From Betaproteobacteria bacterium (lineage in GTDB: Bacteria > Pseudomonadota > Gammaproteobacteria > Burkholderiales > Rhodocyclaceae), in contig VGHJ01000016.1 in assembly GCA_016868295.1 (NCBI GenBank), positions 1 to 53,280 of the forward strand: a DNA stretch of 53,280 bases, written 5' to 3'. The translations under genes and the position numbers were made by a program. Each line of letters begins with the position of its first letter. The first letter of the stretch is position 1. Of this stretch, positions 42,755 to 50,328 are shown piece after piece. Under the pieces are notes generated by a model, which saw nothing but the letters and a program-made list of their open reading frames with translations, was not told the DNA's origin and made no database searches.

Positions 42755-43558
42755 TCAGCGTCCCCGCCACTCCGGCATCGGCTGCTTGGCGATGAAGGCG
42801 TCGATGCCGGCCTGGGCGTCCTCGGCCATCATGTTGCAGGCCATGGTCTCGGCGGCGAGCTGGTAGGCGCCGCCCAGCCCCATCTCGATCTGGCGATAGA
42901 AGGCCTGCTTGCCCATCGCCACCGCCGCCGGCGACTTGGCGCAGATGGAATCGGTCAGCTTCTTCACCTCGGCATCGACCTGGTCGGCCGGCACGACGCG
43001 ATTCACCAGGCCGCGCGCGATGGCCGTGGCGGCATCCATGAACTCGCCCGTGACCAGCATCTCGAAAGCCTGCTTGCGCGGCAGATTGCGCGACAGCGGC
43101 ACCGCCGGCGTGCTGCAGAAGAGGCCCAGATTCACGCCGGATACGGCGAATTTCACCGTATCCGCCGCCACCGCCAGGTCGCACATGGCCACCAGCTGGC
43201 AGCCGGCCGCCACCGCCATGCCGTGCACCCGCGCGATCACCGGCTGCGGCAGTTCGACCAGCTTCATCATCATCCTGCCGCACTTCCCGAACAGCGCCTG
43301 CTGGTATTCCTTGCTCGGACTGGCGCGCATCTCCTTCAGGTCGTGGCCGGCGCAGAAGGCCTTGCCGGCGCCGGCCAGCACGACGACGCGCACCGACTTG
43401 TCCGCCGCGACGGCGTCGAGCGCCGCGGACAGCTCGTCGATGAGGGCGTCGGAAAGGGAATTGAACTGGCCGGCGCGGTTCAGCGTGAGCGTGGTCACGC
43501 CGTTGTCGTCGCTGCGCAGCAGCAGGGGTTCGTTGGCGGATTGCATCACGGCGCTCAT
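42755..43558 (-). CDS. Enoyl-CoA hydratase/isomerase family protein
   Basis: A 267-residue crotonase-fold protein. The oxyanion-hole segments are VLAGAGKAFCAGHDLKEM (near residue 60) and VHGMAVAAGCQLVAMCDLAVAA (near 110). A glutamate equivalent to the second catalytic acid is not evident at FCSTPAVPL, as in several divergent hydratases. It probably hydrates enoyl-CoA intermediates of beta-oxidation. It lies ten bases after the acyl-CoA synthetase gene, same direction. Confidence 0.87.
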   Translation of the reverse strand: MSAVMQSANEPLLLRSDDNGVTTLTLNRAGQFNSLSDALIDELSAALDAVAADKSVRVVVLAGAGKAFCAGHDLKEMRASPSKEYQQALFGKCGRMMMKLVELPQPVIARVHGMAVAAGCQLVAMCDLAVAADTVKFAVSGVNLGLFCSTPAVPLSRNLPRKQAFEMLVTGEFMDAATAIARGLVNRVVPADQVDAEVKKLTDSICAKSPAAVAMGKQAFYRQIEMGLGGAYQLAAETMACNMMAEDAQAGIDAFIAKQPMPEWRGR

Positions 43559-43568
43559 GGACAGGCTC

Positions 43569-45209
43569 CTATTCGATGGCGGAAACGGACTTGGCCCGCT
43601 CCCGCAGGATGAACTTCTGGATCTTGCCGGTGGACGTCTTCGGCAGCGGGCCGAACACCACCTTCTTCGGCACCTTGAAGCGCGCCATCCGCTCGCGGCA
43701 GAAGTCGATGAACTCGGCCTCCGTCGCCTGGGCGCCCTCCTTCAGCTCGACGAAGGCGCAGGGCACCTCGCCCCACTTCGGATCGGGCGTGGCCACCACC
43801 GCCGCCGCCAGCACGGCGGCGTGGCGGTAGAGCACGTCCTCCACCTCGACCGAGGAGATGTTCTCGCCGCCGGAGATGATGACGTCCTTGGAGCGGTCCT
43901 TGATCTTGACGTAGCCGTCGGGCTGCATCACGGCGAGATCGCCGGAATGATACCAGCCGCCACGGAACGCCTCCTCGGTCGCCTTGGGATTCTTCAGGTA
44001 GCCCTTCATGGTGATGTTGCCGCGGAACATGATCTCGCCCATGGTCTCGCCGTCGCGCGGCACCGGCTGCATCGTTTCCGGGTCCATCACCGTGACGCCT
44101 TCCTGCAGGTGGTAGCGCACGCCCTGGCGGCCGTTCAGGCGCACCTGTTCCTCCAGCGGCAGCGCGCTCCACTCGGGGTGCCGGGCGCAGACCGAGGCCG
44201 GGCCATAGGTCTCGGTCAGGCCGTACACATGCGTGATGTCGAAGCCGATCCGGTTCATGCCCTCGATCATCGAGGCCGGCGGCGGCGCCGCCGCCACCAG
44301 CGCGCTGACTTTGTGATCGATGCCCTCGCGCCATTCCGCCGGCGCGTTGATCAGCATCGAATGCACGATGGGCGCGCCGCAGTAGTGCGTCACCTTGTGC
44401 TCACGGATGGCGTCGAGGATGGCCTTCGCTTCCACCCTGCGCAGGCAGACGTTGGTGCCGGCATTCGCGGCCATGGTCCACGGGAAGCACCAGCCGTTGC
44501 AGTGGAACATCGGCAGGGTCCACAAATACACCGCATGCGGCGGCATGCCCCAGGAGACGATGTTGGAGACGGCGTTGAGATAGGCGCCGCGATGATGGTA
44601 GACCACGCCCTTCGGGTTGCCGGTGGTGCCCGAGGTGTAGTTGAGCGAGATGGCGTCCCATTCGTCGGCCGGCCCCTGCCAGGCGAAGGCGGGATCGCCC
44701 GAGGCGAGGAAGGCCTCGTAGTCGACGCTGCCGAGGCGCTCGCCCGGGCCGCTGTATTCTGGATCGTCCACGTCGATCACCAGCAACTCGCGGCCGATCA
44801 AACCCAGCGCCCTGGAGACGGTCGGCGAGAACTCGCGGTCGGTGATCAGGACCTTGGCCTCGCCGTGGTCGAGCATGAAGGCGATGGCCTCGGCGTCGAG
44901 GCGGGTGTTCAGGGTATTCAGCACGGCGCCGGCCATGGGCACGCCGAAGTGGCATTCCGCCATTTCCGGCGTGTTGGCGAGCATCGCGGCGACGGTGTCG
45001 TTCCTGCCGATGCCGCGCGCGGCCAGGGCCGAGGCGAGGCGGCGGCAGCGGGCGTAGGTCTCCGCCCACGTGTAGCGGCGGGCGCCGTGGATGACGGAGG
45101 TGCGCTGCGGATAGACGGACGCCGTCCGCTCGAGGAAGGAGAGCGGCGACAGGGGTGTGTAGTTGGCGGCGGTTCGGTCGAGACCGCTCTGATAGGGGTT
45201 TTCCGGCAT
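43569..45209 (-). CDS. Acyl-CoA synthetase (AMP-forming)
   Basis: A 546-residue ANL-superfamily ligase. The phosphate loop is NYTSGTTGNPKGVVYHHRG near residue 190, then the VYGLTETYGPA block (about 330), the GWYHSGDLAVMQPDGYVKIKDR hinge, and the C-terminal lysine in KTSTGKIQKFILR. It activates a medium-chain or related acid to its CoA ester for the dehydrogenase/hydratase genes nearby. A role in methylmercaptopropionate activation (DmdB-like) cannot be excluded. CTGACTTTG on the opposite strand lies inside the gene (44305). Confidence 0.92.
   Translation of the reverse strand: MPENPYQSGLDRTAANYTPLSPLSFLERTASVYPQRTSVIHGARRYTWAETYARCRRLASALAARGIGRNDTVAAMLANTPEMAECHFGVPMAGAVLNTLNTRLDAEAIAFMLDHGEAKVLITDREFSPTVSRALGLIGRELLVIDVDDPEYSGPGERLGSVDYEAFLASGDPAFAWQGPADEWDAISLNYTSGTTGNPKGVVYHHRGAYLNAVSNIVSWGMPPHAVYLWTLPMFHCNGWCFPWTMAANAGTNVCLRRVEAKAILDAIREHKVTHYCGAPIVHSMLINAPAEWREGIDHKVSALVAAAPPPASMIEGMNRIGFDITHVYGLTETYGPASVCARHPEWSALPLEEQVRLNGRQGVRYHLQEGVTVMDPETMQPVPRDGETMGEIMFRGNITMKGYLKNPKATEEAFRGGWYHSGDLAVMQPDGYVKIKDRSKDVIISGGENISSVEVEDVLYRHAAVLAAAVVATPDPKWGEVPCAFVELKEGAQATEAEFIDFCRERMARFKVPKKVVFGPLPKTSTGKIQKFILRERAKSVSAIE
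44305..44313 (+). repeat. Recurrent word, shortened form CTGACTTTG, copy 7 (coding)
   Basis: Eight core bases (CTGACTTT) match the word, but the leading A is changed. It is antisense to the acyl-CoA synthetase gene. Confidence 0.35.
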
Positions 45210-45252
45210 GGATATTTCCTTTATTGGGGCGGCCGGTCAGCCCGCAAACGGC

Positions 45253-45870
45253 TCAGCGGCAGCGTTGGGCAATATTCAATCCGGCGGTGGCGGAACGGTC
45301 AAGGCCGCCCAGCCAGTCATGCATCTCGGCGGAGAAGGTTTCGACCGCGGCGGCCATCGCCGTCACCCCGCCGCGCGCGTCGGGCGTGGCGGAAGGTTTC
45401 GCCACGCTGAAGCTGCGCCGCGCCAGCACCTCCCCGCCCGCCGGCGCCAGCAGTTGCACGCGCGCCTCGAGAACGGCGCGGCTGTCCTTGGGCGTATCGA
45501 AAGCATGGACGAACTCGTCCAGGTCGACGCGCAGACGACAGGCGCCGCCCGCCTCGCCCGACAGCATGCGCTTGCGCAGGGCGTGGCCGAGCAAATCGGC
45601 CGGCGTCGCCGCCCAGCGGCTCTCGGCATAGCTTTGCCGGCGCTGGCTGGCGGCATAGAGCAGCCGGTACTGCATGGCCGTCGCATCCAGCCAGGACACG
45701 GCGAAGACGTCGATGCTGCGCAGGCTGGCGACGATGCGGTTGTTCGGCGCAGGCTGCACCGTACCGAGGTCGTAGTAGGCCAGGTTCGAATTCGCCTTGG
45801 GGCCGGCGCCGCAGGCGGCCAGCAACAGTGCGGAGATCAGCATGAACGCATTACGCATGGTGTGCCTCAT
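45253..45870 (-). CDS. ABC-type transport auxiliary lipoprotein of an Mla/MCE system
   Basis: A 205-residue outer-membrane-type lipoprotein with a signal peptide and lipobox (ISALLLAACGAG, Cys near residue 20). The domain is the PqiC-like ABC auxiliary family (YYDLGTV near the start of the mature part, WLDATAMQYRLLY, WAATPADLLGHALRKRM). Its ATG overlaps the stop of the MCE gene by four bases. It is thought to link the MCE protein to the outer membrane in lipid transport. Confidence 0.85.
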   Translation of the reverse strand: MRHTMRNAFMLISALLLAACGAGPKANSNLAYYDLGTVQPAPNNRIVASLRSIDVFAVSWLDATAMQYRLLYAASQRRQSYAESRWAATPADLLGHALRKRMLSGEAGGACRLRVDLDEFVHAFDTPKDSRAVLEARVQLLAPAGGEVLARRSFSVAKPSATPDARGGVTAMAAAVETFSAEMHDWLGGLDRSATAGLNIAQRCR

Positions 45871-46784
45871 TGCGCCGTGAATCCCGCCTCGCCCGGACCG
45901 GGCCGCGACGCGGGCCGGCCGAAGACGAGCATGTTGGGCGATTCCTCGATCTGATCGAGCAGGCGCGCCATCTGGCGGGAGTTGACCGCCAGCTCCTGCA
46001 GCAGCGCGTTCAGGCGCGGCAGCGTGGTCTGCGCGATCTCGCCGCCGGACTCGCCGAGCAGCGCGTCGATCTTCTTCGCCACGCCCTGCAGGCTGGCGAT
46101 CAGCGGCGGCGCCTCGCCACTGACTTTTTCCATGTTGGCCAGGGTGGCCGACAGGCGCTTCAGGTTCTCGTCGCTCAGCGCCTGCCGGAGCGAGGCCATC
46201 AATTGCGGCAGTTCCTTGGTGCTGTTCGACAGCCCGGCGGTGGCGCTCTCGACGTTGACCAGGGTCTGGCCGATGCGCTTGACGTTCTGGTCGGAGAGCA
46301 GCGCCGTGGTGCGCTCGGCCACCTGGCGCATCTGCGTCATCAACTCGGCGGCGTTCTCGCCCAGGGTGTCCATGAAGCCCGGCTGCAGTGCTATGCGCGG
46401 CAGATCGTCGTCGGTCCCCGTCAGCGGCTCCGCATTCTCGCCCTTGTCCTCGATCAGAATGGAGGCGAGGCCGGTGACGCCCTGGTAGTTGAGCCGCGCC
46501 GTCGTCCCCTTGGTGACCGGCAGGTCAGCGTCGATGCTGATGGTGATGAGGATGTTGCGCGGGTCTTTCGGATCGAGTTCGATGTCGGTCACCTTGCCGG
46601 CGCGAATGCCGCGAAAGCGCACCTGCGCCTGGGTATTGAGGCCCGACACGTTGCCCTTGGTCACGATCACGTACTCGCTCATCGCCTCGCGCCGGCCGGA
46701 GAACCAGAAGACGGAGGCGGCCACGGCCAGCCCGAGCAGGAGGGTGAAGATGCCAGCAGCAAGTGCGTGAGCCCGGCTTTCCAT
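45867..46784 (-). CDS. MlaD-family MCE protein
   Basis: A 305-residue periplasmic, inner-membrane-anchored protein. One N-terminal membrane helix (FTLLLGLAVAASVFWFSG) precedes a single MCE domain at about residues 38-115 (VTKGNVSGLNTQAQVRFRGIRAGKVTDIELDP). A long coiled-coil helical tail follows, as in PqiB/Mce-like proteins. It forms a ring that carries lipid between membranes. It is transcribed with the ATPase and permease genes upstream. Confidence 0.9.
   Translation of the reverse strand: MESRAHALAAGIFTLLLGLAVAASVFWFSGRREAMSEYVIVTKGNVSGLNTQAQVRFRGIRAGKVTDIELDPKDPRNILITISIDADLPVTKGTTARLNYQGVTGLASILIEDKGENAEPLTGTDDDLPRIALQPGFMDTLGENAAELMTQMRQVAERTTALLSDQNVKRIGQTLVNVESATAGLSNSTKELPQLMASLRQALSDENLKRLSATLANMEKVSGEAPPLIASLQGVAKKIDALLGESGGEIAQTTLPRLNALLQELAVNSRQMARLLDQIEESPNMLVFGRPASRPGPGEAGFTAQ
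46119..46129 (+). repeat. Recurrent word ACTGACTTTTT, copy 8 (coding, antisense)
   Basis: An exact ACTGACTTT core lies on the strand opposite the MCE gene, where it reads as E-K-V-S. It is one of seven exact cores in the window. Confidence 0.6.
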
Positions 46785-46790
46785 TTTTTG

Positions 46791-47561
46791 TTATCCGTTC
46801 ATGCGTTCCTGCAGCGCCCGATGCGCGCGGTCGCAGCAGAAGAAGTTGCGGATGAAGGGGTGGTCGACCCGGGTGATCTCGTCGATCGTCCCGAGCGCGA
46901 GTATACGCTGTTCGGCCAGCACCGCAACGCGGCTGGCCATGCCGGCCAGGGTGTCGAGGTCGTGCGTCACCAGCACCACGGTGAGCCCGAGCTGCCTGTG
47001 CAGGCTGTTGATCAGGCGCACGAAGGATTCGCTGCGGTCCGGGTCGAGGCCGGCGGTGGGCTCGTCGAGCAGCAGCAGCTCCGGCTCCATGGAGAGGGCG
47101 CGCGCCAGGGCGACGCGCTTGATCATGCCGCCGGAGAGCTCCGAGGGCATCAGCCAGGCATGGCGCGGCAGCAGCTCGACCATGGAGAGCTTGAGCATCA
47201 CCAGATCGTGGATCAGGTCCTCGTCGAGCACGCCCAGCTCGCGCAGCGGGAAGGCGATGTTCTGGAAGACGTTGAATGCGGAATACAGCGCGCCGTACTG
47301 GAACAGCATGCCGAAGCGGCGGCGCAGGTTGCGTTCCTGCACGATGCTGCCCGTGAACAGCGGCTCGCCGAAGAGGCGGATCTGCCCCTTGGTGGGGTGC
47401 AGCAGGCCGATCATCTGGCGCAGCAGCGTCGTCTTGCCGCTGCCCGAACCGCCCACCAGGGCCATCACCTTTCCCGCCTCGATGACGAGGTTGAGGTCGC
47501 GGTGCACCCAGTGTTCGCCGAAGCGGGTGGACAGGTTGTCGACCTCGATGACCGGCTTCAC
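46791..47561 (-). CDS. ABC transporter ATP-binding protein of the Mla-like system
   Basis: A 256-residue ATPase. Walker A is GGSGSGKTTLLRQM, the signature LSGGMIKRVALARAL, and Walker B LLLLDEPTAGLDP, with the switch His in VTHDLD. It is MlaF-like. The GTG at 47561 overlaps the permease stop (GTGA) and gives a normal length; the long upstream frame is a shadow of the permease. It powers lipid transport through the MlaE-type permease. Confidence 0.92.
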   Translation of the reverse strand: MKPVIEVDNLSTRFGEHWVHRDLNLVIEAGKVMALVGGSGSGKTTLLRQMIGLLHPTKGQIRLFGEPLFTGSIVQERNLRRRFGMLFQYGALYSAFNVFQNIAFPLRELGVLDEDLIHDLVMLKLSMVELLPRHAWLMPSELSGGMIKRVALARALSMEPELLLLDEPTAGLDPDRSESFVRLINSLHRQLGLTVVLVTHDLDTLAGMASRVAVLAEQRILALGTIDEITRVDHPFIRNFFCCDRAHRALQERMNG

Positions 47562-48682
47562 AGCGGCATCCCGATCTTGCGCGTGGCGATGGCGAAGACG
47601 GCGTCGACCAGGATGACGATGGTGATGGCGGAGACCACCGAGGCGGTGGTGTTCGAGGACAGGCTCTCCGTGTTCGGCCGCACGCGCAGGCCGAAGTGGC
47701 AGGCCACCAGCGCCACCAGGATGCCGAAGGTGACGCCCTTGGCCATGGCGATGGTGAGGTTGGCCACCGGCACCACCTTGGGCAGGGTGTCGATGAAGAA
47801 AGCGTAGGAGATGTCGAGCTGGAACTGCGCCGACACCGCGCCGCCCATGAGGGCGATGGCGCTGGTCCACAGCACGAGCAGGGGCATGGCCAGGGCCAGC
47901 GCCGCCACCTTGGGGAAGACCAGGCGCAGGCTGCGCGAGACGCCCATGGTCGCCAGCGCGTCGATCTCCTCGGTGACGCGCATGACGCCGAGCTGCGCCG
48001 TCATGGCCGAGCCGGAGCGCCCCGCCACCAGCACCGCCACCAGCACCGGCCCCAGTTCGCGGATGATGCCCATGCCGAGGATGTTCACGATGAAGATGTC
48101 GGCACCGAAGTTCTTCAGCTGCAGTGCGGAGAGATAGGAGAGCACGATGCCGATGAGAAAACCGACCAGGGCGGTCACCGGCATGGCGCGCACGCCGCTC
48201 TTGTACAGGTTGGCCGAGGTCTCGCGCCAGGGGCCCTCGCGCGGCGCGCGCAGGACGTGGCCGATGTCGATGATGAGCTGGCCGACCAGTGCGACGAAAT
48301 CGACCAGATGGCGCCACAGCCCGAGCGACAGCCGGCCCACGGTCACCACCCATTCCAGCCGCCCTTTCGGCTCCGGCCCCGTCTCCGGCTTCTTGGTGGA
48401 GGCATAGAGCCGCGCGAAAACCGGCTCCAGAGAGGGGGGAATCTGCACCCGTTCGGGGAAGGCGTGTCCCCAGGCCTGCCACAGCATCATGGCGCCGACC
48501 GAATCGAGGGACTCGATGCCGTCGAGGTTCCAGCCCAGATCGGCATCGCGCGCGCGGGCCTGGAGCTCGGTCCTGAGCGCCTCGTAGCGGGACGCCAGCG
48601 CCATCAGGCGCCATTCGCCTCCCAGGCGCAGCCAGCGCCGGCCCTCCGCATCCGTTTCCAAGGCGATGCTTGCGCTGCTCAC
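47558..48682 (-). CDS. MlaE-family permease with N-terminal STAS domain
   Basis: A 374-residue protein. Residues about 1-95 form a STAS-like domain (LRLGGEWRLMALASRYEAL, LDGIESLDSVGAMMLWQAW), equivalent to MlaB fused to the permease. From about 110 follow the MlaE spans, with MPVTALVGFLIGIVLSYLSALQL, LGPVLVAVLVAGRSGSAMTAQLG and the IDALATMGVS region. No MlaC-like gene is in the operon; the MCE protein and lipoprotein take its place. It is first in the order permease-ATPase-MCE-lipoprotein. Confidence 0.92.
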   Translation of the reverse strand: MSSASIALETDAEGRRWLRLGGEWRLMALASRYEALRTELQARARDADLGWNLDGIESLDSVGAMMLWQAWGHAFPERVQIPPSLEPVFARLYASTKKPETGPEPKGRLEWVVTVGRLSLGLWRHLVDFVALVGQLIIDIGHVLRAPREGPWRETSANLYKSGVRAMPVTALVGFLIGIVLSYLSALQLKNFGADIFIVNILGMGIIRELGPVLVAVLVAGRSGSAMTAQLGVMRVTEEIDALATMGVSRSLRLVFPKVAALALAMPLLVLWTSAIALMGGAVSAQFQLDISYAFFIDTLPKVVPVANLTIAMAKGVTFGILVALVACHFGLRVRPNTESLSSNTTASVVSAITIVILVDAVFAIATRKIGMPL

Positions 48683-48725
48683 CCGTTCCCCCTTGTTGTA
48701 CTGATCGAGCCCGCCCGCCGCAGCA

Positions 48726-50228
48726 TTATGCCGCAGCCTGGCTTTTGCCGCGTCCGGCCTTGAGCTTGAGCTCCATGCCGAGGCCGGCCCACTGCCGGCC
48801 TTCCTCGTCCAGCGCCGCCGCCGTCAGGGGCGAGGCCGCCAGCCAGTGGGGATCGACGCCGACGACGAAGCCGCGCCCGCTGCGGCGCAGGGCGATCTCG
48901 GGCAGAGGGGCATCGTCGCGCGCGCGGTGCAGGATCGCCGCCAGGCGCAGGCTGAAGATGATCGGCCAGTCGGCGCTGTCGGGCATGATGTCCCCCACCC
49001 GTTCCAGCTTGCCGCGGTGGGCCAGCACGATGCGCGACAGACGCGACTGGTCCATCTTCGAGAACCCCGGCATGTCGGCGTTGGCGAGAATGTAGGCGCT
49101 GTGCTTGTGGTAGCTGGAATGCGCCACCGAAATGCCGATCTCGTGCAGCAGCGCCGCCCAGTCGAGCACCTGCGCATCGGCCTGCTCCCCGGCCGCCGCC
49201 GGCAGCAGCTGCAGCAGGAAGCCGCGTGCCGTCGCCGTCACGCGGGCGGCCTGGCCGGTGTCGACCTGGTACCGCCGCATGAAATGCTGCACCGTGGCGT
49301 TGCGCAGATCCTGGTGGTGGTAGCGGCCGAGCAGATCGTAGAGCACGCCCAGGCGCAGCGCGCCCTCGGAGAAGGTCATGCGCTCGAGGCCGAACTCCTT
49401 GAACACCGCCAGCATGATGGCGAGCCCCCCCGGCAGCACCGGGATGCGGTCCGGCCGCAGGCCCTGCAAGGCCAGCCGCCCCGTATCGCCGGCATGCAGC
49501 AGGAGGGCGCGCAGGCGCTCCAGCCCGTCGCGCGTGATGCCGGCATCCGACAGGCCGTTCATCTCGAGGATGTCGGCCAGCGCCTTGGCCGTGCCGGAGG
49601 AGCCGACCGCCGCCTCCCAGCCGGTCTTCTTGTACTGGCGCACGATGGCCTGCAGTTCCTTGCGTGCCGCCAGTTCGGCCGCCTTCATGCCGGATTTCTC
49701 GATGCGGCCGCGCGGAAAGTACTGCAGGCTGAAGCCGACGCAGCCCATGTAGAGCGACTCCAGCTCGATCGGCTCGATGTTGCGCCCGATGATGAATTCC
49801 GTCGAACCGCCGCCGATGTCGACCACCAGTTGCTGGGTGCGCGGATTGGGCAGGGTGTGGGCGACGCCGAGGAAGATCAGGCGCGCTTCCTCGCGGCCGG
49901 CGATGATCTCGATGGGGAAGCCCAGCGCCGCCTCGGCCTGGGCGAGAAACTGCGGCGCGTTCTTGGCCACGCGCAGGGCGTTGGTGGCCACGGCGCGCAC
50001 GGCGCCGGCGTCGAAGCCGCGCAGGCGCTCGCCGAAGCGGGCCAGTGCCTCCAGCGCGCGCAGCTGCGAGGGGCCGTCGAGGGTCTTCTGGGCGGTGAGG
50101 CCGGCGGCCAGGCGCACCGGCTCCTTGAGCGAGTCGAGGGGGTAGATCTGGTCGTCCACCACGCGGCCGACCTGCAGGCGGAAACTGTTGGAGCCCAGAT
50201 CGACGGCGGCGACGAGTTCGTAAGCCAT
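48726..50228 (-). CDS. ppx: Exopolyphosphatase (Ppx/GppA family)
   Basis: A 500-residue phosphatase of the actin-like ASKHA fold. N-terminal VAAVDLGSNSFRLQVGRV is the first phosphate loop, GGGSTEFIIG the second. A C-terminal HD-like helical domain follows (DWAALLHEIGISVAHSSYHKHSAYI). It releases phosphate from polyphosphate or pppGpp. It is transcribed away from ppk1 with a PHO box between them. Ppx versus GppA identity is not settled by sequence, but the neighbour favours Ppx. Confidence 0.92.
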   Translation of the reverse strand: MAYELVAAVDLGSNSFRLQVGRVVDDQIYPLDSLKEPVRLAAGLTAQKTLDGPSQLRALEALARFGERLRGFDAGAVRAVATNALRVAKNAPQFLAQAEAALGFPIEIIAGREEARLIFLGVAHTLPNPRTQQLVVDIGGGSTEFIIGRNIEPIELESLYMGCVGFSLQYFPRGRIEKSGMKAAELAARKELQAIVRQYKKTGWEAAVGSSGTAKALADILEMNGLSDAGITRDGLERLRALLLHAGDTGRLALQGLRPDRIPVLPGGLAIMLAVFKEFGLERMTFSEGALRLGVLYDLLGRYHHQDLRNATVQHFMRRYQVDTGQAARVTATARGFLLQLLPAAAGEQADAQVLDWAALLHEIGISVAHSSYHKHSAYILANADMPGFSKMDQSRLSRIVLAHRGKLERVGDIMPDSADWPIIFSLRLAAILHRARDDAPLPEIALRRSGRGFVVGVDPHWLAASPLTAAALDEEGRQWAGLGMELKLKAGRGKSQAAA

Positions 50229-50252
50229 GCGGCGAATTCTACCCCGCGCACC

Positions 50253-50281
50253 CTGTCATCCGCCCGTCACATCCCAGTCAT
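50253..50281 (+). promoter_or_regulatory. PHO box with three repeats upstream of ppk1
   Basis: Three PhoB-type heptamers are spaced by exactly 11 bases: CTGTCAT (50253), CCGTCAC (50264) and CAGTCAT (50275), each followed by a four-base spacer. The consensus is CTGTCAT repeated with four-base gaps. The third heptamer occupies the -35 position of the promoter at 50299, the classical arrangement of a PhoB-activated gene. Phosphate starvation should induce ppk1, and possibly the divergent ppx. Confidence 0.8.
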
Positions 50282-50298
50282 ATCCTGCGGCTTGAACA

Positions 50299-50304
50299 TA
50301 TAAG
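50299..50304 (+). promoter_or_regulatory. -10 element of ppk1
   Basis: TATAAG matches the -10 consensus at five of six positions and lies 17 bases after the last PHO heptamer. Transcription would start near 50311, about 18 bases before the ppk1 ATG. Confidence 0.65.
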
Positions 50305-50328
50305 GGATTCCTGATTCAATTGGAATCG

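Noticed and set aside
38496-45209. A DMSP (dimethylsulfoniopropionate) demethylation pathway
   Set aside because: The dehydrogenase and ligase are broadly DmdC/DmdB-like, but no DmdA-like gene is present, and the hydratase is an ordinary crotonase. General acyl-CoA catabolism explains the set.
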